Assembly: GCA_023136265.1 (NCBI GenBank)
Contig: JAGLRN010000025.1
Span: 17,668 to 81,667 of the forward strand
Length of the DNA stretch: 64,000 nucleotides
Reading direction: 5' to 3'
Source of the DNA: Thermoplasmata archaeon
GTDB lineage: Archaea; Thermoplasmatota; Thermoplasmata; RBG-16-68-12; JAGMCJ01
The notes beneath the pieces were generated by a model. It did not search any database. It saw nothing but the letters and a program-made list of their open reading frames with translations, and was not told where the DNA came from. A program made the position numbers and the translations under genes. Positions 51,717 to 60,997 of this stretch are shown here, piece after piece. How positions within the stretch are numbered: position 1 is the first letter of the stretch; every line of letters begins with the position of its first letter.

Positions 51717-52520
51717 CTAGTCGGTGTCGAAGGCTCTGAACTCTTCCGGATACGACTGGATTTCTCCCTGGGCCTCGAGTGGAGGGAGAGGGGAGAGCCT
51801 GCTCTCCCCCGATTCCTGAACGTCAACCGCCACCTGTATGCTCCTTGCCATCACCACGACCTCGTCTTCGAGCACTGTCAGGAAGGTCCTCGATATCCTC
51901 TCCACAACGCACTCTATCAAGCCGGCGATCACACCGTTCAGAACGGAGAAGGCCCCGGTCAGCGGTACGTCCGTTCCGAACTTGAGAAGTGAGTCGTTCT
52001 CCAGCACGATCGTGGAGTCCGAAGCGGTGCGTAGCTCCCGCAACCCCTTCTCAGCTGTGGTGTCTCGGCCCTCCACGGAGAAAGGCATCACGGGGATTGA
52101 GATGACGACAGCGCCGGAATCGCGGATGATTCCGGAGACTTCGGGAGCGCAGCCAGTTCCTATGCCTCCGCCCAACCCGACAATGAGGAATGCAATGTCA
52201 GCCCTGATCGCAGAAGAGATGCTGTCCCTAGCGGCACGAGCAAGGTCCCTTCCCACATCGGGAACGCCCTTTGCACCTCTGGAATGCTCCGGACCCTTCC
52301 CTAAGCGGATCTTGATGTCGGAGACGACGCTACTGAGACTCTCCTCGTCGGAGTTGATGGCGACTGTCTCATATCTTAGCCCGGACCGTTCCCGAACCTG
52401 ACCGGCGATGTTGCATCCCGCACCGCCGCACCCAACGATGACGATTCGGGGCTCTGGCAGATCTTTCGATAGTATTCCCATGACGTGGTTCACGATTTCC
52501 TGTTCTGTTACTGCGCTCAT
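51717..52520 (-). CDS. Short FtsZ-like GTPase lacking the C-terminal domain
   Basis: 267 residues from ATG 52520, behind GGAGGCAACCG. The nucleotide-binding N-terminal domain is complete: VGCGGAGCNIAGQV, NSDEESL and the tubulin signature GLGGGIGTGCAPEV, then PVMPFSVEGRD. After the central helix region (LKFGTDVPLTGAFSVLNG) the sequence ends within about 70 residues, so the second FtsZ domain is reduced or missing and no recognisable T7 loop (the NxDxxD catalytic segment) is seen. It would bind GTP but may not form ordinary filaments. A ribbon-helix-helix regulator gene lies directly upstream. Confidence 0.85.
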   Translation of the reverse strand: MSAVTEQEIVNHVMGILSKDLPEPRIVIVGCGGAGCNIAGQVRERSGLRYETVAINSDEESLSSVVSDIKIRLGKGPEHSRGAKGVPDVGRDLARAARDSISSAIRADIAFLIVGLGGGIGTGCAPEVSGIIRDSGAVVISIPVMPFSVEGRDTTAEKGLRELRTASDSTIVLENDSLLKFGTDVPLTGAFSVLNGVIAGLIECVVERISRTFLTVLEDEVVVMARSIQVAVDVQESGESRLSPLPPLEAQGEIQSYPEEFRAFDTD

Positions 52521-52672
52521 CGGTTGCCTCCAAAGGTGTTTGCACGGAAATCTGTGTCCCGAAGGTTTGCATCCCATCCCTTCAGTGAGCAGTGCTTCAC
52601 GGCCCTCGCCGTTCCCATCTTTCTGGCTAGCGTTTGAGTCGCACAGACTTCCGCGCCTTGCACGTCCTTTGT

Positions 52673-53056
52673 CTATCGTTCGAGAAGCTCTCTTTTGTCG
52701 CCGAAATCAACCGAGACCTCCGTCCCAGAGGCTATTCCCATTGTCCTCTTGTGTTCGTCGAGCCTTTTCACGTTCTCTGGGGAGAGGAATTCCTCGATGC
52801 ATTTGAGAACCACATATTCCCGAGAGAGGAAATAGCCGTCCCTGATCAAAGCATCGATGAACCCGAGGTACTTCGCTGGTATTTTCACCGATATCTCTTC
52901 CTGGGTCTTCTCCGTGCTGTCAATGAAGGCCTCTACAGCCACCCTCAGGAACTGGGACCGATTCGAGAATTCCTTGCTCTTCAGCAGGAAAGAATCCATC
53001 CTTTCCAGGTTGTCTTTCTCCAGTCTGAGGGTCACGCGTTCGTTGATTTCCTTCAT
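52673..53056 (-). CDS. Double ribbon-helix-helix transcription regulator
   Basis: 127 residues from ATG 53056. Two RHH-like units follow each other: ERVTLRLEKDNLERMDSFLL with NRSQFLRVAVEAFIDS, and EISVKIPAKYLGFIDALIRD with SREYVVLKCIEEFLS. The position next to an FtsZ-family gene recalls the RHH regulator CdrS beside ftsZ2 in haloarchaea. The minus-strand TATA box TATTATTAAATA is at 53146-53157, and a perfect 7+7 palindrome lies between it and the ATG, which suggests autoregulation. Confidence 0.85.
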   Translation of the reverse strand: MKEINERVTLRLEKDNLERMDSFLLKSKEFSNRSQFLRVAVEAFIDSTEKTQEEISVKIPAKYLGFIDALIRDGYFLSREYVVLKCIEEFLSPENVKRLDEHKRTMGIASGTEVSVDFGDKRELLER

Positions 53057-53081
53057 TGAGCCACCGCCTGCCCTCGAGGAG

Positions 53082-53099
53082 GTATGACTTGGGTCATAC
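53082..53099 (-). promoter_or_regulatory. Palindromic operator candidate for the RHH regulator
   Basis: GTATGAC TTGG GTCATAC, perfect 7+7 bp, in the leader 26-43 bp upstream of the regulator ATG. Palindromes of this size are typical RHH targets. No second copy was noticed upstream of the FtsZ-like gene or leuS. Confidence 0.6.
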
Positions 53100-53231
53100 A
53101 AATCGAGAACATAAGGACGTGTTGCAGACGGTATCTGCAGGACGGTATTTAATAATATCGTGATGTGTCTTATCCCGTAGGACAAGGCGAAAGCCTTTTT
53201 TCCGCCCTGGGATTAGTGGGTGAGAACCGAC

Positions 53232-56108
53232 ATGAAAACCGACGAAATACTAGCCATGGAGTCGAAGTGGCAGAAGAAGTGGGAGGAGTCCGGCGCTTTC
53301 GAGGCCGACGCCCGCGAAGGTCAGCCGAAGTTCTTCCTCAATGTCCCGTACCCATACATGAACGGATACCTCCATTTGGGGTTCGGGGTCACGTTTCTGC
53401 ACGCGGAGATCCTGGCCAGGCACCTGCGGATGAAAGGGTACAACGTGCTAATGCCACAGGCATTCCACTGCACGGGCCTGCCGATTGTCGCGGCGGCCAA
53501 CAGAATCTCCGAAGGAGAGGAGATGCAGTTCCGAATCATGAGAGACATGGGCATCCCGCAGGACGAAATCATAAGGTTCAAGGATCCCGTCCATTGGACG
53601 CAGTACTTCCCGCCGCAGGCAATGAGCGACCTGAAGAGCCTTGGAGCGTCCGTTGACTGGAGAAGGTCATTCATCACCACTCACCTGAATCCCTTCTACG
53701 ACAGTTTCGTCAAGTGGCATTTCAGAAAACTGAAGGACAATGGCTTCGCGCGTCTCGGAGAACATCCGGTCATCTGGTGTCCGAAGGACGAGGCCCCGGT
53801 GGGCGACCATGACAGATTGGAGGGCGAGGGCGAGACCCCCGCTGAGTTCGTTCTTCTGAAGTTCCCGACCGATGGGAAGTTCCTCTTGGCCGCGACGCTG
53901 AGACCCGAGACGGTCTACGGGCAGACAAACCTCTGGGTGGATCCTGACGTGGAGTACAAGGAGGTGCGAGTCGGATCCGAGATCTGGGTGGTCAGCGACG
54001 AAACCGTGAAGAAGCTGGCGGAGCAGAAGAAGGACGTCGAGATTGTTGGTTCCGTGAACGGCAGGGACCTCGTAGGGAAGATGGTCAGAGCGCCCGAGAT
54101 AGGGTCGGAGATACCGGTCCTTCCATCGAAGTTCATAGACCCGGCAAAGGGCACGGGAATAGTGACGAGCGTGCCTTCGGACGCCCCCGACGATTGGATA
54201 GCACTCAAGGATTTGCAGGAAGATGACGAGACCCTCGCCGAGTTCGTTTTGGACCCTGACGAGATCAGGAAGATAGAACCAATCGCGATCATCACGTCCG
54301 AAGGATGGGGGCCCCTCCCAGCAGTGGAGATCGTAGACCGCATGGGAATAGAGAACCAGATGGAAAGGGACAAGCTCGAGAAGGCGAAGGACGAGATATA
54401 CAGGACAGGCTACTACACAGGGGTCATGAACGAGGACTGCGGGGACATCTCTGGAATGAAGGTCGAGGAGGCGAAGGACGTAATCAAGCGGAAGATGATC
54501 GAGGCGGGTGAGGCCGATATCTTGTACGAGCCCAGCGGGGAGGTCATCTGCCGTTGCCTGACACCAGCCGTCGTCAAACTCGTTCGCGATCAGTGGTTCC
54601 TGGACTACGGGGATCCGGAGTGGAAGAAGCTCACCTACGAAGCTCTGGAGAAGATGAAGCTGTTCCCGGAAATCTCGAGGAGGCAGTTCGAGTACGTCGT
54701 GGACTGGCTGCGAGAGTGGGCGTGTGCCCACCACCACGGGCTCGGCACGTACCTTCCCTGGGACGAGAGCTGGGTGATCGAGTCGCTTTCCGACTCCACC
54801 ATCTACATGTCATACTACACGTTCTGCCACCTGTTCCCTGACGAGAGCGCTGACAAGGTCGATGATGATTTCTTTGACTACGTCCTGTTCGAAAGCGGGG
54901 ACGCGAAGTCGGTTGCGGAGAAAACGGGAATCGATGTGGGAACGCTGGACGCGATGAGGAAGGAGTTTCTCTACTGGTATCCCTTCGATCTCAGAAACTC
55001 GGGCAAGGACCTGATCCAGAACCACCTCGTGTTCTGCATATTCAACCATGTCGCGATATTCCCCCAAGAGTGCTGGCCGAGAGCCTTCGGAGTGAACGGG
55101 TTCGTAAAGCTGGAAGGACAGAAGATGTCGAAATCCCACGGGAGAGTGATCTACATAAGGAAGGCGATAAAGGCCTGGGGCGCCGATGCGACACGAATCA
55201 CGCTCGCGCAAGGCGGGGAAGGGCTTGATGATCCCTCCTTTGACGGGGATTTCGCCGACTCCGTCGGAAGGAAGCTGCAACTGTGGATGAGGTTCGCACT
55301 TGGTGATCATAGAACTCGAAGTGACGTACGACAGACAGACAGATGGTTCAGATCGATAATGAACGGAGCTCTGAGGAAATACAACGAAGCCATGGGTCTC
55401 CTTAACCTGAGGACAGCGTTGAAACACGCGTATTTCGACCTTCAAGGAGACTGGAACTGGTATCTCAGGAGGTGCAACGACATCCCCAACTCGGAGCTTC
55501 TGGCAGACTTCGTTGAGCTGCAGACAATGCTTCTTGCCCCCTTCGTTCCACACGTGTGCGAAGAGATATGGGAAGGAATCGGAAGGGAGGGTTTCGTATC
55601 GCTCGCCAGACTCCCTGAGATTGATGAAGACAGCATCAAGGTGGAACTGGAGGCGTCCGAGAAGTTCTTCCGGAACACGCTGGATGATGTGAGGCAGATT
55701 ACCAGGGCGACGGGCATGAGCCCCGCGCGGCTTGTGTTCTACACTCATCCGAAATGGATGGCGAACATTTTCGAGGTCGCTGTCGGATTGAAGAAGGAGG
55801 GCAGACTCGAAGTCGGAGTCCTGATGAAAGAGGCCATGAAGGATGACCTCGTAAGGGCGAGTTCGAAGCAGGCCTCCAAGTGGGCGCCCAAGCTTGTGGA
55901 CCAGGTCACCAAGATGAAGCCATCCGATGTCGAAATGTTCTCTCAGTGCATCAACGAGAGAGACTACTTGGAGGAGTCGAAGGACTTCCTGGAAAGGGTG
56001 TTCAAGTGCGAGGTCTCGATATTCACCGCGGATGACCCGGAACGACACGATCCCGGGTCAAGGGCCACGGGCGCAAGGCCTTGGCGCCCCGCAATCTCCA
56101 TCGAATAA
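53232..56108 (+). CDS. leuS: Leucyl-tRNA synthetase, archaeal type
   Basis: 958 residues from ATG 53232, with GGTGAG nine bases upstream; the track's GTG 53220 overlaps that ribosome site. HIGH motif is PYMNGYLHLGFG, KMSKS motif is GQKMSKSHG. The editing domain includes ATLRPETVYGQTNLWV, followed by the insertion GTGIVTSVPSDAPDDW. The C-terminal anticodon and LeuRS-specific regions are complete. It is divergent from the RHH gene and followed by tRNA-Lys. Confidence 0.97.
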   Translation: MKTDEILAMESKWQKKWEESGAFEADAREGQPKFFLNVPYPYMNGYLHLGFGVTFLHAEILARHLRMKGYNVLMPQAFHCTGLPIVAAANRISEGEEMQFRIMRDMGIPQDEIIRFKDPVHWTQYFPPQAMSDLKSLGASVDWRRSFITTHLNPFYDSFVKWHFRKLKDNGFARLGEHPVIWCPKDEAPVGDHDRLEGEGETPAEFVLLKFPTDGKFLLAATLRPETVYGQTNLWVDPDVEYKEVRVGSEIWVVSDETVKKLAEQKKDVEIVGSVNGRDLVGKMVRAPEIGSEIPVLPSKFIDPAKGTGIVTSVPSDAPDDWIALKDLQEDDETLAEFVLDPDEIRKIEPIAIITSEGWGPLPAVEIVDRMGIENQMERDKLEKAKDEIYRTGYYTGVMNEDCGDISGMKVEEAKDVIKRKMIEAGEADILYEPSGEVICRCLTPAVVKLVRDQWFLDYGDPEWKKLTYEALEKMKLFPEISRRQFEYVVDWLREWACAHHHGLGTYLPWDESWVIESLSDSTIYMSYYTFCHLFPDESADKVDDDFFDYVLFESGDAKSVAEKTGIDVGTLDAMRKEFLYWYPFDLRNSGKDLIQNHLVFCIFNHVAIFPQECWPRAFGVNGFVKLEGQKMSKSHGRVIYIRKAIKAWGADATRITLAQGGEGLDDPSFDGDFADSVGRKLQLWMRFALGDHRTRSDVRQTDRWFRSIMNGALRKYNEAMGLLNLRTALKHAYFDLQGDWNWYLRRCNDIPNSELLADFVELQTMLLAPFVPHVCEEIWEGIGREGFVSLARLPEIDEDSIKVELEASEKFFRNTLDDVRQITRATGMSPARLVFYTHPKWMANIFEVAVGLKKEGRLEVGVLMKEAMKDDLVRASSKQASKWAPKLVDQVTKMKPSDVEMFSQCINERDYLEESKDFLERVFKCEVSIFTADDPERHDPGSRATGARPWRPAISIE

Positions 56109-56111
56109 GGA

Positions 56112-56119
56112 TAATATAG
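56112..56119 (+). promoter_or_regulatory. TATA box of tRNA-Lys
   Basis: TAATATAG is centred about 28 bp upstream of the first tRNA base. Confidence 0.5.
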
Positions 56120-56143
56120 TGAGTGCGCTCTCAGTCACCAGAT

Positions 56144-56217
56144 GGGCCTGTAGCTTAGCTAGGTTGAGCGATCGGCTCTTAACCGATAGGTCAAGGGTTC
56201 GAATCCCTTCAGGCCCG
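56144..56217 (+). tRNA. tRNA-Lys(CUU)
   Basis: Acceptor GGGCCTG (56144-56150) pairs with CAGGCCC (56210-56216), discriminator G at 56217. The anticodon stem ATCGG/CCGAT closes loop CTCTTAA, giving anticodon CTT. The T-arm is AAGGG TTCGAAT CCCTT. No intron and no encoded CCA. An integrase gene begins about 50 bp downstream, so this tRNA is the probable attachment site. Confidence 0.96.
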
Positions 56218-56239
56218 TACTAATTGCGGTACGAAACCA

Positions 56240-56246
56240 TTATATT
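56240..56246 (+). promoter_or_regulatory. TATA box of the integrase gene
   Basis: TTATATT is centred 26 bp upstream of GTG 56269, which predicts a leaderless message. Confidence 0.55.
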
Positions 56247-56268
56247 GGGGTTAACTGATAGTCTCATC

Positions 56269-57558
56269 GTGACGAAGCGGAAGGGAAGAGGAACTGCTTA
56301 CAAGTCGCTACTCGAAGACAAAGAGGTCAAGCGCTGGTATGACAACGTGGCAAGAGGTTCCATCGTGACTGCTGATGTCTATTTGCGTCGATTGGGCAAC
56401 TTCTGCAGAGGCCACGAGCTCACGCCAAGAAAGTTCGCTGCAAAATCGAAGAAGGAACTCTACAAGGTTCTTTTGGACTACGTGACCGAGTTGGAGGACA
56501 AGGAACTGACAGGTTCATACATAACGTCGATACTGAAGGCACTCAGATCCTGGCTTGGCCACAACGACAAGGTCATACAGAAGAAGATCAAGGTCAGAGA
56601 CTCTGGGATTCATCCTACATTGAAGGACGAGAGAGTGCCAACTCCTCAGGAACTCAAAGGGATCTTTCTTTCTGGAGACAAGAAGACCAGGGTCATGTGT
56701 GCTCTGGTGGCACATTCAGGATTGAGGATACAGACACTGGGCAGCTACACAGGAGACGATGGACTTGTCGTTGGTGATCTTCCTGAGATGAAGGTAAAGG
56801 GCGATTCGATTGCTTTCGAAAAGACACCGACCATAGTCGTGGTCAGGCATGAACTGAGCAAGGCTGGACAGAGGTACTTCTCATTCCTGTCCGAAGAGGG
56901 TTGCGAATATCTGAAGGATTACCTTGAGGAGAGACTCCGCAATGGAGAGAAGATGAAGATGGATTCTCCCATTCTCACGCCAAAAACTGCCAGGAAGCCT
57001 TTCATATCAACGACCAAAGTCTCACACGCGATTAGGGGAGCCATAAGGAAATCTGGCTTTCAATGGCGGCCCTACGTTCTCCGATCCTATTTCGACACAC
57101 AGCTCATGCTTGCAGAATCGAAGGGGTGTGTCCTCCGTGATTACAGAACTTTTTGGATGGGGCATGTGGGAGACATTGAGCATAGGTACACCACTAACAA
57201 GGCCAAACTGCCTGCTCAGGTCGTTGAGGATATGAGGGAAGCCTACAGTAGGAGCCAGGAATTCCTGCAGACAAAGGTCCCCGAACTTCCCAAAGAGGAA
57301 GAGCTGAAGCGAATATTCCGCACAGAGCTGTTGCGCATGTCCGGGTTCACTGAGGAGGAGATAGAGAAGGACTCGCTCTGCAACATCTCAGATGAGGAAC
57401 TGAGAGACATCATCAGGAACCGTCTGGTCGGGGCCAATCCAAACAACAATCATCAGAAGGTCGTGGGCGTAGATCAAGTCGAAAAATATGTTGCCGAAGG
57501 ATGGGAGTTCGTGACAGCCCTTCCGGACAACAGAATCATCCTCCGATATCCCTCTTGA
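56269..57558 (+). CDS. Tyrosine recombinase (integrase) of an integrated element
   Basis: 429 residues from GTG 56269; the track's TTG 56224 lies upstream of the predicted transcript start. A SAM-like N-terminal helix domain is followed by the catalytic domain with Arg in HSGLRIQTLG, the WRPYVLRSYFDT box (Tyr where the usual HxxR has His), the GHVGDIEHRY box and Tyr nucleophile in RYTTNK. The C-terminal segment VEKYVAEGWEFVTALPDNRIIL is seen in other archaeal element integrases. The gene is uninterrupted, so it is not of the split SSV type. It sits immediately after tRNA-Lys. Confidence 0.87.
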   Translation: MTKRKGRGTAYKSLLEDKEVKRWYDNVARGSIVTADVYLRRLGNFCRGHELTPRKFAAKSKKELYKVLLDYVTELEDKELTGSYITSILKALRSWLGHNDKVIQKKIKVRDSGIHPTLKDERVPTPQELKGIFLSGDKKTRVMCALVAHSGLRIQTLGSYTGDDGLVVGDLPEMKVKGDSIAFEKTPTIVVVRHELSKAGQRYFSFLSEEGCEYLKDYLEERLRNGEKMKMDSPILTPKTARKPFISTTKVSHAIRGAIRKSGFQWRPYVLRSYFDTQLMLAESKGCVLRDYRTFWMGHVGDIEHRYTTNKAKLPAQVVEDMREAYSRSQEFLQTKVPELPKEEELKRIFRTELLRMSGFTEEEIEKDSLCNISDEELRDIIRNRLVGANPNNNHQKVVGVDQVEKYVAEGWEFVTALPDNRIILRYPS

Positions 57559-58093
57559 AAAGGTGAAGCCAGATATCTAGCTTTGCAAGAAATTCCTCAG
57601 CTGTCAGCTTCTCATTCTCCGCCATGAGAACCTCTCGAAGAACGGATGATGAAGGAAGTTTTTCTGAAGCAAAGCGACGCAGACTCGAGGTCTTGATGAT
57701 TCTATTCTCGGGTGAGGGCTGGCTATCCTCATTCTCACTGTGGGTGACCTCGGTTCCAGCCTCTGGCATGACGATATCCCTCCTTGGGGTCCTTTCTTGG
57801 ACCATCGGGTAGACCTCGATCTCACTCGTCTCAATGAATGCACGTCTTCTTGGCACGCGTTTACGTGCCTTCCTAGTCCATCTTCTTGGGACGATAGCAA
57901 GCGGCGTCTCAGACTGTGCAACGCTCATAGAACGCGTTTCTGCGGGCTTGGCGGCGAAACTGGTGAAGACCACCTTGACCTCCCGTTCGGGAACACGACG
58001 CAGGCCTTTTCTACGAACTCGCGCCCTCCTAATAATGGTCGTGTCTTTCTCTGATTGAGACTTCTCCTTACAAGTATCATCAGATTCCGTCAT
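57536..58093 (-). CDS. Uncharacterised basic protein of the integrated element
   Basis: 185 residues. The N-terminal two thirds are disordered-looking and rich in Arg (RRARVRRKGLRRVP, RRWTRKARKRVPRRR). The end has a helix LTAEEFLAKLDIWLHLFKRDI. It overlaps the integrase end by 23 bases on the opposite strand. No family is recognised. Reading downstream of the Cys-rich gene, it may share its transcript. Confidence 0.55.
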   Translation of the reverse strand: MTESDDTCKEKSQSEKDTTIIRRARVRRKGLRRVPEREVKVVFTSFAAKPAETRSMSVAQSETPLAIVPRRWTRKARKRVPRRRAFIETSEIEVYPMVQERTPRRDIVMPEAGTEVTHSENEDSQPSPENRIIKTSSLRRFASEKLPSSSVLREVLMAENEKLTAEEFLAKLDIWLHLFKRDIGG

Positions 58094-58229
58094 TCGTCAG
58101 ACCTCGTACCTGGAGCTATGTTTCTGTCGCAGTTCGCACGACGTCGCGGTGTTGGACATTCCATCCCCTCCTTTTGATCTGCCTCCACTGCCGTCACAAC
58201 ATTGCCGATATCTCCAGTCCAATCGTGGC

Positions 58230-59747
58230 CTATTCCGCATCATCCTGATCCTCTTCCTCGGGATGACGCCAGAAGTAGCATCCAGTGTCGTTGCAGTTCT
58301 GGCAATTTTCGTCGCAATGTGTGCCTGATGGATAACGGCGTTCGCAATCAAAGCCCTCACAATGTCTCTTGTCGCAATCCTTTGGCGCTTCCGTGCACCT
58401 GATCCTGCAATCATCAAACTTCTCACAGGTCTTGCAGAATCCATCGTTCTCGCACCTATCCCCGCAAGCATCGAAACTGCAATAGTTGCAGAGCCCATCA
58501 CAGAATCTTCCAATGCAATCCGCTTCTTGGCAGGTCATGCATGCCTCCTCTTTAGGGATGCCATCACACATCTCCACAAACTCCTCCCCACCTTCGTCTG
58601 TCGACTCCTGTTCTTCCGGGATGGCATCTTCTTCGTTGTCATTCTCTTGAGGCACCTTTTCCTCTCGTCCAGTCTTTCTTCCGTCATTCCCATCCATTGA
58701 CTTCACCACACAATCTTTGCATTCCGCATTCTTCCTATTGTCCATTCGACACTCATTCAGACACTTCTCACTGCAGAGGTATTGATGACAATAGCCAGGT
58801 ATCACGACAAGGTGGTTCGGAACCCTCCTGCCGCACATGAAGCACGCTTTTGAATTGGGACAATCGTGTCCCTCAAAGCAGCCTCTTCGGTAGTCGGTGC
58901 AAAGAACCTCTTGGCAGAAATCGCAGCGGACCGGAGATAATGACGGTTGCAGGCACCTCGCACACGTTTCCTTTGGTTCCGAAACGCTGGGTTTGGCGCT
59001 CCTAACACTCTTATCTCGAGGAGGCATCCGCCTCGAAGGACGGTCAAGCCCCTCGCTTGAGAGAGCAGCGTCGGTCTTGAGAGGTTCGACATTCCGTGAT
59101 TGCTTCGGAGGCGGTTCCGTGACAACCTCCTCTGCTCTTCTCTTGAATATCGTTTTCTTCTCGGGCTTACTGACTTCAATTCTGCTTTTTGGTTGGTCGG
59201 GAAATCGGGTGGTTCTTTCCGATGGAGGCGGAGGAGGAGAAGGTTGCTTCGAAGCCGTCGTTTTCTTATCAGGAATCACTACACTTTTCCAGGATTTGAG
59301 ACCCGGCTTTGTCGTAAGGATGCTGTAGTTGCCTGGTCCATATCTGCTCAATTCCTGAAGACTCGGGGCGTGATCTAGGGTTCCGACATGCCTTAGCTTA
59401 CCCATATGATCTCTCCTACGAACGAGCCACTTTTGATTCGGCAGGCTCGAAACATCGGACGGCTTGGAATCCCTTCGCTTGCCCGAATCGGCACCGTCCC
59501 TTTCCTGGAAAATACGAAGCAAGAGCAGAAGTTCTAGCACGGTACAGAGGCCCGAGACTCGGTGCGAAGTGGCTTGGAACTGCCCTTGGAGCCAGCCAAT
59601 CCCGAGCCCGAGGCCCGAGATGCCAATCAAGAACCGAGGTCTTCTTCTGCATTTGACCGAAGACGGCTGAGGCTTGAGGAGTCCCTTCTCACGAGTGCAA
59701 TTCCTGCTTGAAGAGTCGCTGCTAGTGATTTCCCCGAGTGAGGTCAT
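58230..59747 (-). CDS. Large Cys-rich protein of the integrated element
   Basis: 505 residues from ATG 59747, preceded by AGGTGGTATAGC; the track begins 18 codons earlier. A hydrophobic stretch (FLIGISGLGLGIGWL and VLELLLLLRIF) lies near residues 40-85. A small unit with LRHVGTLDHAPSLQELSRYGPGNYSIL follows, then a long Pro/Ser/Lys-rich linker. The C-terminal 240 residues have more than 35 Cys in CxxC-type ladders such as CARCLQP, CDFCQEVLC and CNYCSFDACGDRC, which suggests several zinc sites. TATA box at 59775-59784. The function is unknown. Confidence 0.65.
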   Translation of the reverse strand: MTSLGEITSSDSSSRNCTREKGLLKPQPSSVKCRRRPRFLIGISGLGLGIGWLQGQFQATSHRVSGLCTVLELLLLLRIFQERDGADSGKRRDSKPSDVSSLPNQKWLVRRRDHMGKLRHVGTLDHAPSLQELSRYGPGNYSILTTKPGLKSWKSVVIPDKKTTASKQPSPPPPPSERTTRFPDQPKSRIEVSKPEKKTIFKRRAEEVVTEPPPKQSRNVEPLKTDAALSSEGLDRPSRRMPPRDKSVRSAKPSVSEPKETCARCLQPSLSPVRCDFCQEVLCTDYRRGCFEGHDCPNSKACFMCGRRVPNHLVVIPGYCHQYLCSEKCLNECRMDNRKNAECKDCVVKSMDGNDGRKTGREEKVPQENDNEEDAIPEEQESTDEGGEEFVEMCDGIPKEEACMTCQEADCIGRFCDGLCNYCSFDACGDRCENDGFCKTCEKFDDCRIRCTEAPKDCDKRHCEGFDCERRYPSGTHCDENCQNCNDTGCYFWRHPEEEDQDDAE

Positions 59748-59774
59748 GCTATACCACCTAAATACTTCCGAGGA

Positions 59775-59784
59775 CTTAAATATT
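59775..59784 (-). promoter_or_regulatory. TATA box of the Cys-rich gene
   Basis: AATATTTAAG on the minus strand predicts a start near 59754, just before ATG 59747. The divergent plus-strand gene starts at 59843. Confidence 0.45.
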
Positions 59785-59842
59785 CGTATGCGATTCACCA
59801 AATAGGTATTAGATTCATACAGAAGACAAAGGGGTGTTACAA

Positions 59843-60997
59843 ATGGGCCGAGGTAAAGGATTGAAGGAGATTCAGGATTTCAACAGACAGCCCTACCGAA
59901 CGATAATCGAAATGTTCAAAGACATCGGAAACGAGCCGCTGACCTTCAGAGAGTTGCGCTTCCTGCTTCTGGAGAACCACGAGCTGAACAGGCTGTCGCA
60001 CGGTGGCAAGATTCGGCAGGAGATTCTCAACAGGCGCTTGAGATTCCGTGGTGGAGAAATGCCTCTTGAGGAAGTTAGAAGTAAGCTGCTCGAAGAAGAA
60101 AAGGTGCTACTGAATACGACGGGGCGAAACAAGGGCAGACCCATGACGGTCAACGGATTGAATCGGTTGCTGCAAACAATGAAGAACGATTCAAAACCCA
60201 AAGTCCTGGAGAAGATCGAGGAGACATATCGATTGTCCGAACTACCCCTTCTTCAGCTCTCACGTGCGATCCGTGAGGAGAGAATCCTGAGATGTCCAGA
60301 TGAGAAGATAAGTCAGCTTCGTGGCGAAATGATAACAGTGTACAACGTTGTGGCCGACTCTGATCTGGAGAGAGAGTTTGAAGGAAGGGAAGGCGAGACG
60401 CACAGGCAGCTGAGAACCTTCACAAATGAAGTAGTAAAAGTGTGGGCCAGGCAGAAAATCAGTTCATTCGCTGAGAGACTCAAGGCCATTAGAGACATTC
60501 AAGATAATGGCAACTTCCTGGGGTATTGCCACGAAATGGTCACATGGTTCATTGGAAGCCTGGGCCTCGATGAAGATGATTTCAAGGATGACCTTTGTCT
60601 GATAGAGGAATTGGCTTCAGACGATGAGACAAAGAAAGTGGCACGAATCTATCGACGGAACGTCAATGCCTGCAAGCGGAAGCTCAAAGAGAAGAGGGTG
60701 GAATTCATGTTCCCTTACTCCGAGAAAGAGGGGGAGCCCAAACCTGAAGAGCGAAAGAGAGACGTATCATTGATCAGCGCAATACGTATGGTCTCGGCAG
60801 TACGGAACATACCAGTAAGTGATGCCATAAGACAAATGGTTAGGGAAGGCAAGATGGGTAAGACGGATGGAGATTGGCTACTCATGGAGCAGAATATGGG
60901 GGAGCTATACAGGAGACACGGGCTATGGCAGCTTCTCAGCTCAAAGACCTTCGACGATGAGCCCATCATAGTCATAGACACACGCTTGATTCACTAG
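59843..60997 (+). CDS. Uncharacterised helical protein of the integrated element
   Basis: 384 residues from ATG 59843, with GGGGTG upstream. The sequence is mostly charged helix. GNEPLTFRELRFLLLENHELNRLSHGGKI resembles a winged-helix or transcription-associated start, and the second half has LISAIRMVSAVRNIPVSDAIRQMV. No catalytic motif is recognised. It is divergent from the Cys-rich gene, like a typical control region of a small mobile element. Confidence 0.6.
   Translation: MGRGKGLKEIQDFNRQPYRTIIEMFKDIGNEPLTFRELRFLLLENHELNRLSHGGKIRQEILNRRLRFRGGEMPLEEVRSKLLEEEKVLLNTTGRNKGRPMTVNGLNRLLQTMKNDSKPKVLEKIEETYRLSELPLLQLSRAIREERILRCPDEKISQLRGEMITVYNVVADSDLEREFEGREGETHRQLRTFTNEVVKVWARQKISSFAERLKAIRDIQDNGNFLGYCHEMVTWFIGSLGLDEDDFKDDLCLIEELASDDETKKVARIYRRNVNACKRKLKEKRVEFMFPYSEKEGEPKPEERKRDVSLISAIRMVSAVRNIPVSDAIRQMVREGKMGKTDGDWLLMEQNMGELYRRHGLWQLLSSKTFDDEPIIVIDTRLIH

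Noticed and set aside
58097-58513. 138-codon minus ORF at the end of the Cys-rich gene
   Set aside because: It is an alternative-frame shadow; the Cys ladders of the 505-residue frame are far more convincing.
59460-59480. GAATCCCTTC resembling the tRNA-Lys 3' end as an attachment site copy
   Set aside because: Only ten bases match and it lies inside the Cys-rich gene; an attachment repeat should be longer and outside genes.
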